DNA of 64,000 nt from Bacteroidales bacterium (GTDB lineage: Bacteria; Bacteroidota; Bacteroidia; Bacteroidales; Marinilabiliaceae): the NCBI GenBank assembly GCA_015061285.1, contig SUWW01000001.1:248001-312000 (forward strand), given 5' to 3'. How positions within the stretch are numbered: position 1 is the first letter of the stretch; the number at the start of each line of letters is the position of its first letter. A program made the translations under genes and the position numbers. The notes beneath the pieces are model-generated. The model ran no database searches. It saw nothing but the letters and a program-made list of their open reading frames with translations, and had not been told where the DNA came from. Shown here piece by piece: positions 35,528 through 43,448 of the stretch.

Positions 35528-36784
35528 ATGAAGAACATTAGAAATTTAGCGTGCATGTTAGCCTTGCTGGGACTAATATCGTGCTCCGACAAAGACGATC
35601 CAGCACCCGTTACACCTCCATCACCCGATGAGCCGACCACGCCCACCGAAACGCCCGATACCACTTCGACTTCATCGGGAATGCTCGATTTGCATGTGGA
35701 TGGTAGATATTTGGTCGATTCGAATGGCAAGACCATCAATCTTCATGGTTATACACAGACTTACAGTCCATATTTCAACAACAATGCTTGGGCAAGCGGC
35801 GACGTAGAAGGCTGTTTGAAATACAACAAGCAAATCGACGATGGCTTGCGTGCTGCTGGCTGGAAGTTCAATTTCGTTCGCCTTCACATGGATCCCGTTT
35901 GGTCCGACGATCAGTCTCTTGCCTACGTACGTTTCGAAGGTCATGAGCGCTTCTCGGCCAAACTATTCAAACAGGCGCTCGAGAATGTCTTTATACCTAT
36001 GGCAGAATATTATATCGAGAATGGCGAGTATGTAGTTATGCGCCCACCTGGAGTTTGCCCCGAAGAGTTGGCTTCCGACGATAGCTACTACAGTTTCCTT
36101 ACTAAAGTTTGGAGCATCGTATCGAGCCATCCTAAGATTAAGAACAACATGAAAATAATGTTCGAGCTTGCCAACGAGCCTGTGCGTTTCAAGGGCGACA
36201 ACAAAGGTCTGCACGACTATTTTCAGGGCATAACCGATGTCATTCGCGCCAATTGCAACAATATAGTTTGGGTCCCTGGCACAGGCTATCAGTCGCAGTA
36301 TCAGGCCTATGCACAATACCCTATCGAGGGTGAAAATATTGGTTATGCCGTACATTGCTACCCAGGTTGGTATGGCTCACCCGCCGAGGCACAGCCTGGC
36401 GAATTCACTGTTTCGCTCGATGGCAACGAAGCTCGCTTCCGCGAGGGCTGGAACAATCAAGTAGGGTGTGTGAGTGAATTTGCGCCTATTATGGTTACCG
36501 AAATCGACTGGGCACCAGCTAAGTATAACATCGAAAATGGCGAAAATAAGCACCTCTGCACGTGGGGAAGTTCTACCACAAGCGCATTTGGCAAACCGTT
36601 CAAGAAAATTGCCGATGAGAGTGGCAACGTCAGTTGGTTGCTATTCACCACAAGCCATCATAGATATGTGCAATTTCAAAATGTAGAGGGCCACGAAGGC
36701 AGCTACACCTTCATGAACGATCCTCAAGCATGTCCGTGGGCTATATGGCATTGGTTCAAAGATTACGCCGATGAGACAAAATAG
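35528..36784 (+). CDS. Glycoside hydrolase family 5 lipoprotein
   Basis: This 418-residue lipoprotein begins MKNIRNLACMLALLGLISC, followed by SDKDDP, an acidic surface-export signal. A Pro/Thr-rich linker follows (about 25-50). The catalytic (beta/alpha)8 barrel shows GKTINLHGYTQTYSPYF, WKFNFVRLHMDPVW, IMFELANEPVRFKG (acid/base Glu about 217) and APIMVTEIDWAPAKY (nucleophile Glu about 325). GH5 covers endoglucanases, mannanases, xylanases and xyloglucanases; the specificity cannot be read here. It is the only clear endo-acting enzyme in the cluster and would produce the oligosaccharides that the other enzymes trim. Own promoter upstream and strong terminator downstream. Confidence 0.9.
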   Translation: MKNIRNLACMLALLGLISCSDKDDPAPVTPPSPDEPTTPTETPDTTSTSSGMLDLHVDGRYLVDSNGKTINLHGYTQTYSPYFNNNAWASGDVEGCLKYNKQIDDGLRAAGWKFNFVRLHMDPVWSDDQSLAYVRFEGHERFSAKLFKQALENVFIPMAEYYIENGEYVVMRPPGVCPEELASDDSYYSFLTKVWSIVSSHPKIKNNMKIMFELANEPVRFKGDNKGLHDYFQGITDVIRANCNNIVWVPGTGYQSQYQAYAQYPIEGENIGYAVHCYPGWYGSPAEAQPGEFTVSLDGNEARFREGWNNQVGCVSEFAPIMVTEIDWAPAKYNIENGENKHLCTWGSSTTSAFGKPFKKIADESGNVSWLLFTTSHHRYVQFQNVEGHEGSYTFMNDPQACPWAIWHWFKDYADETK

Positions 36785-36824
36785 AACTTAGTTCTCCGTA
36801 TAATTCATACATATATTATCACGC

Positions 36825-36863
36825 GGGGCTGCGGCTATATATATAGTGGCAGCCTCATTTTTA
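36825..36863 (+). terminator. Terminator after the GH5 gene
   Basis: GGGGCTGC (36825-36832) pairs with GCAGCCTC (36849-36856) with one G-U pair, with inner CTATAT/ATATAG, followed by ATTTTTATT. Confidence 0.8.
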
Positions 36864-36887
36864 TTATACGTATTACCTACGACAGAA

Positions 36888-36929
36888 TAGAACAAGAGCC
36901 GCAGTCCAACACGATGGAGTCTGCGGCTC
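36888..36929 (-). terminator. Terminator for the minus-strand peptidase gene
   Basis: GAGCCGCAG (36896-36904) and CTGCGGCTC (36921-36929) form a perfect 9-bp stem. On the minus strand it follows the peptidase stop at 36958 and is followed by TTGTTCT. Confidence 0.65.
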
Positions 36930-36957
36930 ATTGTATGTATGTATCAACTATAACGTA

Positions 36958-38145
36958 TTAGATACCCAACTTCTTGCGAAGTTCTTTGCTAAGAGCATTT
37001 TTGTTAATCATCACGTTCATAGTTTTGTAGGCTACGTATGGATAAGATACATATATATATCCCTCATAGTCGCCATAGTCGCCCCAAGAATTCTTGACGA
37101 TGAAGTATTTATTACCATTTTGGTCGACAGCTTTGCCCATAATGTGCATACCATGATCGTCGGTAGTTTCGTAGTTGTCGAAACCCTCCTGACGCAACTC
37201 CTGCGTAACAGTGATTTCTGGCTGAATGGTTTTGAGAGAGTAGATAGCTTCATTTTTTTCGCTATTGCTCATTTTGTCGTAGCCTTCAATGGTTTTAGCG
37301 ATGGCTTTTTTGTCGAGCGAAACGGCAATGCCATGTTTGCGAGAGAAACCTCTTTCCGATACGTCAGCACCCCAAGCGAACGAATAGCCTTTGTCGATGG
37401 CTTTGTCGAGAACATCCATAAGTTCGTCGAGTGGCAAGTTGTAGTTGAACTCACCCAACCAGTTATCTTCTACTTCGATAGCAAACTTGGTATAGAATGG
37501 GTGGTGAGTATAAGAGGTAAGGCATACATAATCGTCGGGATTCAAGCCAACAACATTGTCGGCAAACGAGCGAGGAGTATATTTTTTACCATTGAAAGTG
37601 AACTCATTAGGTTTCTCGCCGAGATAAGCATCGAGCACACCATCGAGACCTTTACGCCAAGAAGAGCTCAAGCGGCCATTCTCGTTTTCTACCACTGCAC
37701 CTACATAGGCTTTTAGTATAGCCTCAAGCTCGCCATGACGGTGTTTGTCTTCGCCATACGAGAGACCTTTGTAAGCCTCGAGAGGCATAAGACCACGTTC
37801 GCGGAATGCCCAAAGGACATCGGCAAAGGCGCCACCTTGAGCAAAATTGATATTTCCATGCATACGTACGTATTTCTCTGCTTTGTAGTCATACGTATTC
37901 CAAACTATGTACATAGGAGCAAGGCTTACCGAATCTTTACCAGCGCGAATCATCTCAGCTTCGAAGAATGAAAGTGTCGACCACGACCAGCATGTGCCCG
38001 TGTTGTCTTGCGACTTAACGCATGTAACTGGCAAACGCTTTACATCGGTGAATTTGTAACCTGTTGCTTCTTTTTCGGTGTTATCCTGTGCAAACGAAGA
38101 AAGGCATAGGGATACCAAAAGGGTTGATAGGAGTAACTTTTTCAT
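36958..38145 (-). CDS. C1B-family cysteine peptidase (bleomycin hydrolase/aminopeptidase C-like), secreted
   Basis: The start is set at 38145 (MKKLLLSTLLVSLCLSSFAQ, a signal peptide); an upstream start at 38208 would read through the promoter. The 395-residue protein has the papain-like triad: Cys52 in NTGTCWSWSTLSFFEAE, His in TTDDHGMHIMGKAVDQNG and Asn in YFIVKNSWGDYGDYEGYIYV. It has the long insertion of the bleomycin hydrolase family. Unlike cytoplasmic PepC it carries an export signal, which is usual for Bacteroidales members. It probably processes peptides in the periplasm. The -7 box TACCTTTG is at 38173-38180. Confidence 0.88.
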   Translation of the reverse strand: MKKLLLSTLLVSLCLSSFAQDNTEKEATGYKFTDVKRLPVTCVKSQDNTGTCWSWSTLSFFEAEMIRAGKDSVSLAPMYIVWNTYDYKAEKYVRMHGNINFAQGGAFADVLWAFRERGLMPLEAYKGLSYGEDKHRHGELEAILKAYVGAVVENENGRLSSSWRKGLDGVLDAYLGEKPNEFTFNGKKYTPRSFADNVVGLNPDDYVCLTSYTHHPFYTKFAIEVEDNWLGEFNYNLPLDELMDVLDKAIDKGYSFAWGADVSERGFSRKHGIAVSLDKKAIAKTIEGYDKMSNSEKNEAIYSLKTIQPEITVTQELRQEGFDNYETTDDHGMHIMGKAVDQNGNKYFIVKNSWGDYGDYEGYIYVSYPYVAYKTMNVMINKNALSKELRKKLGI

Positions 38146-38172
38146 TTTATGTATATAAATAAATTTTGGCGC

Positions 38173-38180
38173 CAAAGGTA
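38173..38180 (-). promoter_or_regulatory. Putative -7 box TACCTTTG of the C1B peptidase gene
   Basis: The minus strand reads TACCTTTG, an exact match, with a leader of about 22 bases. The nearest TTTG upstream (38206-38209) is about 25 bases away, a little too far for a standard -33. Confidence 0.5.
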
Positions 38181-38483
38181 TACAAATTATATGTACATAT
38201 ATATGCAAAAACCAACATCATTTCACGCGTAGTATCTATTTCTTGAACATAGGAATAGTGTGCTCACATTTTGTGAAATTATCGCACGGCTTGTTTGTTT
38301 TATATACATAGAAAAAGCCTTACCCAAATACATTTATTTACACTTAACACTACTCCTGCAAACTTTCGCAAAAGTTGGTTAAACTGTGCTAACGCTGAGG
38401 GTTAAACGATTGTTTTTTCACCTCTTTTTTTTGAGATTGCGAACAGAAAGAACGCAATAAAAACAAACACAAATAATATAATT
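38181..38483. other. Divergent gap between peptidase and MCP genes
   Basis: No gene is seen. AACTTT-CGCA-AAAGTT near 38361-38376 forms a small hairpin. The 8-mer GGTTAAAC occurs at 38377-38384 and 38400-38407, 23 bases apart (about two helical turns), possibly operator half-sites for the MCP gene. No exact TAnnTTTG box for the MCP gene was found. Confidence 0.35.
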
Positions 38484-40325
38484 ATGGAAACTACGCAATT
38501 CATAAAAAGGGTTAGAGACAAATTCAGAGTTAGCCTATTGGCCAAAATTTCATTGTCGATTGTTTTATTCTTTATCATCATCGTTACTTCAAACATTTTT
38601 GAGGTATCATTTGTATGCAAGCGTGTGTTGGGCGACTACTTCAACCACCAGATGCACGAAAAGATTGAATCGCACAGAGGGTTTACCGAGAAAGCTTTGA
38701 TGGACCTTAATAATTTTGTAGGTCAGATGCCGATAGTTTTTCCAGAGCTTGGGCAAAAAATAGTCGAGAATGATTTCGACTACATAATCCAAACAGCCAA
38801 ACAGACATCAACTCTTATGAGCAATGATGGATACGTAATCACCGATGCGATAGGCAACATCAAATACAACTCGTATCAGACGAAGTGCACCAGAAAGCAG
38901 CTAACCGAATTTGGCGATTTTGTAGATTGGCTATGCGCAAAGGAGGATATGACGTATAATGGCTACGTAAACTTCCTCGACCAGGGTATTTGCTTGGTTA
39001 CAGCACACGTATTGCCAAATATGGAGACTGGCGAACCCGTTGGGACATTCATTGTAGTGCAACTACGCGCCACCGACAACGATTATTTGAAACGAAACAG
39101 CGAGATGCTACAACTTTCGGGACAAACGGTATACGAAGGCACTACATTGGTTGGTTCGAGTGTATTTGCAGGACAAGAGACAGTACACATGGAACTTGAA
39201 GACCCAAGCATAGCCGACTCGGTGTATCAGCATCAGAAAGTGATGCTTACAGTAGAGAACTATGGCAAAGACACATATTTCTCGGCCTATTCGCCAATAA
39301 TCGGCTACACGGGCGATGTAATAGGCATTTCCAACATGGCAGAAGATGTCTCGGTGATGAACAGCATTGTAAAAACCATCGGCTCCACAGTGCTCGTGCT
39401 TGCTCTGCTTATAGGTGCTGTACTTCTGAGCTTCATTATCAGATTCTTTCGTAAAAATATTACTGAATACATCAAACGTGTGACACAAACCGTACGCAGC
39501 ATTGCCGATGGCAACCTCACCGAAGAGGTGCTACAGCCGCAAACAAGCGACGAGATAGCCCAGCTATGCCAAGGTGTGCGCGATATGCAGAAATCGCTCT
39601 CAGATACCATTTTGTCAATATCGCAAACTGCCGATTTGTTGCACTCGTCGAGCGAAGGTTTGAGCAAGTCCTCGTTTCAACTATCGGATGGTGCTACCAA
39701 GCAAGCTTCATCGCTCGAGCAGATTTCTTCATCGCTCCAACAGATGGCAAGTAATATCCACCTCAACAAAGACAACGCTTGCCTCACCGAGCAACAGATG
39801 GCTGCAGCCGACGATGCTGTGCAACGTATTGCCGATTCTGCAAGCGATAGTATGAACGAAACTCAGCGCATTGCTACATCAATTGCCGCTATCAACGAAC
39901 TCGTGAGCCAGACTAATATATTGAGTCTCAATGCATCAGTAGAGGCTGCCCGTGCAGGTAATATGGGTAAAGGCTTCGGTGTGGTAGCTCGCGAGGTTGG
40001 CCGTTTGGCAGAGCAAACCAAGATTACGGCTTCTGATATTTCCGAAAAGGCTGGCAAATCAATCGTTGGTGCTCAGAACATAAATAGCTTGCTCGATGAG
40101 GTGTCTCCTCAATTGCACAAGGTATCGGCTCTCGTGAAAGAGATAGCCGTTTCGAGCCAAGAGCAGAGCATTGGTGCGGACCAGATAAATATTGCTGTGC
40201 TCGACCTCAATAATGTTACTCAGGAGACTGCACTTAGCGCAAAACATATTGCAAGCAATGCCGACGAACTCTCGTTGACCTCCGAGAAATTGAGGCAGAT
40301 TGTTTCAACCTTCAAGTTGACATAA
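38484..40325 (+). CDS. Methyl-accepting chemotaxis protein
   Basis: This 613-residue transducer has a first membrane helix (about 20-45), a periplasmic sensing domain of about 250 residues that looks like a Cache-type domain ([39 protein letters not shown]), a second helix (about 298-320) and HAMP ([19 protein letters not shown]). A long cytoplasmic coiled coil ends in the conserved hairpin tip [16 protein letters not shown] then [18 protein letters not shown]. The tip normally contacts CheA and CheW. No che or motility genes are in the window and gut Bacteroidales are mostly non-motile, so it may feed a non-motility output. It is monocistronic, with a terminator at 40366. Confidence 0.92.
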   Translation: METTQFIKRVRDKFRVSLLAKISLSIVLFFIIIVTSNIFEVSFVCKRVLGDYFNHQMHEKIESHRGFTEKALMDLNNFVGQMPIVFPELGQKIVENDFDYIIQTAKQTSTLMSNDGYVITDAIGNIKYNSYQTKCTRKQLTEFGDFVDWLCAKEDMTYNGYVNFLDQGICLVTAHVLPNMETGEPVGTFIVVQLRATDNDYLKRNSEMLQLSGQTVYEGTTLVGSSVFAGQETVHMELEDPSIADSVYQHQKVMLTVENYGKDTYFSAYSPIIGYTGDVIGISNMAEDVSVMNSIVKTIGSTVLVLALLIGAVLLSFIIRFFRKNITEYIKRVTQTVRSIADGNLTEEVLQPQTSDEIAQLCQGVRDMQKSLSDTILSISQTADLLHSSSEGLSKSSFQLSDGATKQASSLEQISSSLQQMASNIHLNKDNACLTEQQMAAADDAVQRIADSASDSMNETQRIATSIAAINELVSQTNILSLNASVEAARAGNMGKGFGVVAREVGRLAEQTKITASDISEKAGKSIVGAQNINSLLDEVSPQLHKVSALVKEIAVSSQEQSIGADQINIAVLDLNNVTQETALSAKHIASNADELSLTSEKLRQIVSTFKLT

Positions 40326-40365
40326 AACACCCACGCGTACTTCATATATACAATTACATACGTTC

Positions 40366-40410
40366 AAACAACCATTGTGACTTCGCTGTCGCAGTGGTTG
40401 TTTGCTTTTT
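40366..40410 (+). terminator. Terminator of the MCP gene
   Basis: AAACAACCATTG (40366-40377) pairs with CAGTGGTTGTTT (40392-40403) with one G-U pair, followed by GCTTTTTAT. Confidence 0.85.
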
Positions 40411-40497
40411 ATATATGATCATATTTTCAATTTTCAATTTTCTTGTGCCACTATTTAGCACACATTTATCTTTTCTTTGCATAAAAACTATACTGCT

Positions 40498-41433
40498 ATG
40501 GCTACAAACGACTCTGGACAAGGAATTTTGAACAAGTTGATATGGTTGGTAGATACCATCAAACGCAAGAAGATGATCACGTTCAAGGAACTAAACAACT
40601 TGTGGTGTCAAAACGTGGAGATGAGCGGCGGCGTGTATTTGCCAAAGCGCACGTTCTACAACTGGATAACGCAAATAGCAGATATGTTTGGAATCGTCAT
40701 TGCCAACGAGCGCTGCGGCATGTATCGCTATTATATTGAAAATGAAGATCCTATTGGCCGTGATGATTTGCGCAGATGGCTTTTCGATACGTTTAGCGCA
40801 AGTTGTGCATTGTCGAACTGCTTGAGCGTGAAAGAGCGCATTATGCTCGAAAATATTCCTTCGGGGCTGCAGTTTCTAAAGCCTATTATCGATGCCATGA
40901 AGGAGAACAGAGTGCTCCGCATTACCTATCATGGCTATTGGAGGCAAGAAGAAAACACATTCGATGTGCAGCCCTATTGTGTGAAGTTGTTTCGCCAACG
41001 CTGGTATATGGTGGCTATGAGTGTCTTCCCAGATCCGCGCATCTACGCCCTCGACCGCATTGTCAATCTGTGTGCTACGGACGAGACTTTTGAGATGCCT
41101 AAAGATTGGAGCGCAGAGGAGTTTTTCTATGGTTGCTTCGGTGTTATAGCAGATAAAGTTGATGACATTCAGACGGTAAAAATAAAGGCCTACGGCAATC
41201 AGGTTTACTACATACGCGGACTGCAGTTGCATCCATCACAGCAAGAGACGAAGCGCACCGACGAGTATAGCATCTTCACCTACCACCTCCGCCCGACATA
41301 CGATTTCATTCAAGAACTCCTCTGGCATACCGACACGATAGAAGTGCTCGAGCCGCAATGTTTGCGCGAGAAAGTGATGGATAAACTTGATAGTATGCGA
41401 AGTAGGTATGGCGAAAGGGGAAATGAGGAATAA
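40498..41433 (+). CDS. WYL-domain transcriptional regulator
   Basis: The start is set at the ATG at 40498 (MATNDSGQGILNKL); an upstream TTG is unlikely. The 311-residue protein has an N-terminal helix-turn-helix-like region (KRKKMITFKELNNLWCQNVE; LPKRTFYNWITQIADMFGI) and a WYL-type domain at about 140-215 (LRITYHGYWRQEENTFDVQP, QRWYMVAMSVFPDPRIYALDRI). A WCX-like C-terminus follows. WYL proteins bind nucleotides or nucleic acids and often control defence systems such as CBASS and BREX. It is the first gene of the island, 33 bases ahead of the PLD-like gene and likely co-transcribed with it. TTTCTTTG at about 40471 is a near -7 box. Confidence 0.88.
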   Translation: MATNDSGQGILNKLIWLVDTIKRKKMITFKELNNLWCQNVEMSGGVYLPKRTFYNWITQIADMFGIVIANERCGMYRYYIENEDPIGRDDLRRWLFDTFSASCALSNCLSVKERIMLENIPSGLQFLKPIIDAMKENRVLRITYHGYWRQEENTFDVQPYCVKLFRQRWYMVAMSVFPDPRIYALDRIVNLCATDETFEMPKDWSAEEFFYGCFGVIADKVDDIQTVKIKAYGNQVYYIRGLQLHPSQQETKRTDEYSIFTYHLRPTYDFIQELLWHTDTIEVLEPQCLREKVMDKLDSMRSRYGERGNEE

Positions 41434-41466
41434 AACCTATATAGAAATTAATTAGTTCAAATAGCT

Positions 41467-41979
41467 ATGCTCACCTATATCTCCAATACCGACCACTACA
41501 AAGAGGTGCTTGCGCGGGTGCAATCCGTGAAGCATTTCCTTTGGATTGGCACGGCCGACATCAAAGACCTATATATTAAGAGCGGTTCGAGTACCGTGTC
41601 GTTTTTGGGCGTGCTGGCGCAACTCATCAAGCGTGGTGTGGAAGTGCGGCTCATACATGCCAAAGAACCTGGCCCGAATTTCCGCGAAGATTTTGATAAA
41701 TACCCCGAGTTGTTTGGCGGATTGGAGCGCGTGCTTTGTCCGCGAGTGCACTTCAAAATGATGGTTTTCGATGGTGAAACTATATATGTAGGCAGTGCAA
41801 ATCTCACGGGCGCGGGCATAGGTATGAAGGGCGCCAACAAACGCAACTTCGAGGCTGGCATCCTTACCGATATGCCCGAAATGGTTGACAGTGCCATGGC
41901 GCAGTTCGATGAGGTATGGATAGGTAAGCATTGCAAATCGTGCCTCCGCCGTGATTTCTGCGCCGATCCGATAAAATAG
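41467..41979 (+). CDS. Small PLD-fold protein (possible nuclease)
   Basis: This 170-residue protein has one phospholipase-D half site in the order expected: VHFKMMVFDGETIYVGSANLTGAG split as HFK, then D, then GSANLTG. The HxK motif and the GSxN loop are intact. Single-HKD proteins work as dimers, and family members include endonucleases (Nuc, BfiI) and the DrmC component of DISARM. The C-terminus has CKSCLRRDFCADP, four Cys residues that could bind a metal. It is translated 33 bases after the WYL gene. The first hairpin of the repeated set lies 34 bases past its stop. Confidence 0.85.
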   Translation: MLTYISNTDHYKEVLARVQSVKHFLWIGTADIKDLYIKSGSSTVSFLGVLAQLIKRGVEVRLIHAKEPGPNFREDFDKYPELFGGLERVLCPRVHFKMMVFDGETIYVGSANLTGAGIGMKGANKRNFEAGILTDMPEMVDSAMAQFDEVWIGKHCKSCLRRDFCADPIK

Positions 41980-42012
41980 AGATATGTAAGTTCGATTTTT
42001 TTTCGACTTTCT

Positions 42013-42056
42013 ACAGACCTGTGCTGCTCGTTGGCACAGGTCTGTTTTTGTTTTGC
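42013..42056 (+). terminator. Repeated hairpin with T tract, copy 1
   Basis: ACAGACCTGTGC (42013-42024) and GCACAGGTCTGT (42034-42045) form a perfect 12-bp stem with loop TGCTCGTTG, then TTTTGTTTTG. Nearly the same segment is found at 49547 and 55628. It ends the WYL-PLD unit; the TTTTGTTTTG part may also serve as promoter sequence for the gene downstream. Confidence 0.85.
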
Positions 42057-42129
42057 CATAAATAAGCATACGAATGGTTCCGGATACGAAAACATGCAAT
42101 TGCTTATTTGTAAAAAAATGATTGAAACC

Positions 42130-43437
42130 ATGGCAAACGAGAACAAAATTTTCGATTTCGGCGAGAAACTCGGCGATTCGGTAAAGGACCGCAATTTCGG
42201 TGTACGAACAGCTCCTCATCGTCAACCGCAAACCGACGATGGTAATAAACAAGAGCAGCCTACGCCTCGTTATTCAGTGGAACTTAGTTGTGATCAAGCG
42301 AATATCTGGGCTAATTTGTTGATAAGGAATCAAACATGTCATACACGTTTTATAATGATACGCACTGGCGAGGAGATATTTCGCGAGACGGGTCAGCGCA
42401 ATTATGCTCATCATTATCTCGAAGAGCATCGCGAAGAGTTGCAAAGAGAAATGGATGCGTGCGACTTCTTGCGCTATGGCTATCCAATTCTTTTTAGTCC
42501 ATCTTATTCATCAATAATGTATAAGGTCATTGGCAAGGTAAAAAAGGGCGCTGTAATACCAAACAACTTCATTGAGTATAGGTCTCTTGTTGGTACCCAC
42601 AGTTCGACGCTACTTGAAGCTCGTTCTTGGGAATATATACATACACACTACACTCAGCTGCTCGACATGGTCGCAACAAAAATTGGACTCGACTTCACAG
42701 ACAAGGCGGGACTATTTGCTATAGTTCGTAACGCTCCTATGTGGCGCGAAAATGGTCGCAATGCCACAGAGCAAGATTTTCTTGACGTCTTTGGTTTTCG
42801 ATCCGTTGAGTTTGGCGAGACAATGCCTCAAAAAGAGCGTTGGCAGCACATGAACCGCACTTACGACTCGTTTATGGATTTGGCTAATGCGCTAGGGTTC
42901 AGCCCAAGTTCTATTGCTATGGGCGGGCGGCTCGCTATATGCTTTGGTTCGCGCGGACATGGCGGCAGGGCTGCTGCGCACTACGAACCAGACCGCAACA
43001 TAATTAATCTGACTCGCAAAAATGGAGCTGGATGCTTAGCTCATGAGTGGTTTCATGCACTCGACTATTGCCTTGGTGGAGGCACTGCTGTAACTAAAAG
43101 ACCTCGCCAATGTCAAAATTGGTCTACCATGACAGCCATAGATTCTCTTGTCAAAACGCTGACAAACTCGCAAATGGCAAATGATTCGCGCGTGCTTGGT
43201 GGATATTGGGAAGATGCAAAGGAGATGGCTGCTCGCGCTTTCGAAGCATACGTACAAGATAAGTTGAGAGGTCAAGGCTGGGAAAACGAATATCTTGTTC
43301 AGTTACCCGAAGTAAAAACACAAATTCACCCATATCCTCATGGCACTGAACGTGAGACGTTTAACGCATGCTTACATAGCCTTTTCAGCAATTTCACCGA
43401 AGTAGCAGGATTAATAAAAAATACAGAACTACAGTAA
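42130..43437 (+). CDS. LPD1-domain protein with zincin-like HExxH motif
   Basis: The start is set at 42130 (MANENKIFDFGEKLGD); in-frame starts at 42031 (TTG), 42094 and 42118 are less likely. The 435-residue protein ends in a large polyvalent protein-associated domain 1 (about 200-330). This shows LDVFGFRSVEFGE, YDSFMDLANALGFSPSSIAM, GHGGRAAAHYEPDRNIINLT and GAGCLAHEWFHALDYCLGGG, where HEWFH (about 305) is a zinc-peptidase signature. The N-terminal part (about 45-200) is not recognised. LPD1 is known from polyvalent proteins of phages and conjugative elements. It is followed 11 bases later by the helicase gene, so the two are translated together. Confidence 0.85.
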   Translation: MANENKIFDFGEKLGDSVKDRNFGVRTAPHRQPQTDDGNKQEQPTPRYSVELSCDQANIWANLLIRNQTCHTRFIMIRTGEEIFRETGQRNYAHHYLEEHREELQREMDACDFLRYGYPILFSPSYSSIMYKVIGKVKKGAVIPNNFIEYRSLVGTHSSTLLEARSWEYIHTHYTQLLDMVATKIGLDFTDKAGLFAIVRNAPMWRENGRNATEQDFLDVFGFRSVEFGETMPQKERWQHMNRTYDSFMDLANALGFSPSSIAMGGRLAICFGSRGHGGRAAAHYEPDRNIINLTRKNGAGCLAHEWFHALDYCLGGGTAVTKRPRQCQNWSTMTAIDSLVKTLTNSQMANDSRVLGGYWEDAKEMAARAFEAYVQDKLRGQGWENEYLVQLPEVKTQIHPYPHGTERETFNACLHSLFSNFTEVAGLIKNTELQ

Positions 43438-43448
43438 ATAATACTATT

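Noticed and set aside
36931..37716. Plus-strand ORF of 261 codons opposite the C1B peptidase
   Set aside because: The minus strand has the full papain-type triad; the plus frame has no family features.
42031..42129. Extended N-terminus of the LPD1 gene from a TTG at 42031
   Set aside because: It would start inside the stem of the repeated terminator hairpin; the ATG at 42130 gives a sensible MANENKIFDFG start like the other island genes.
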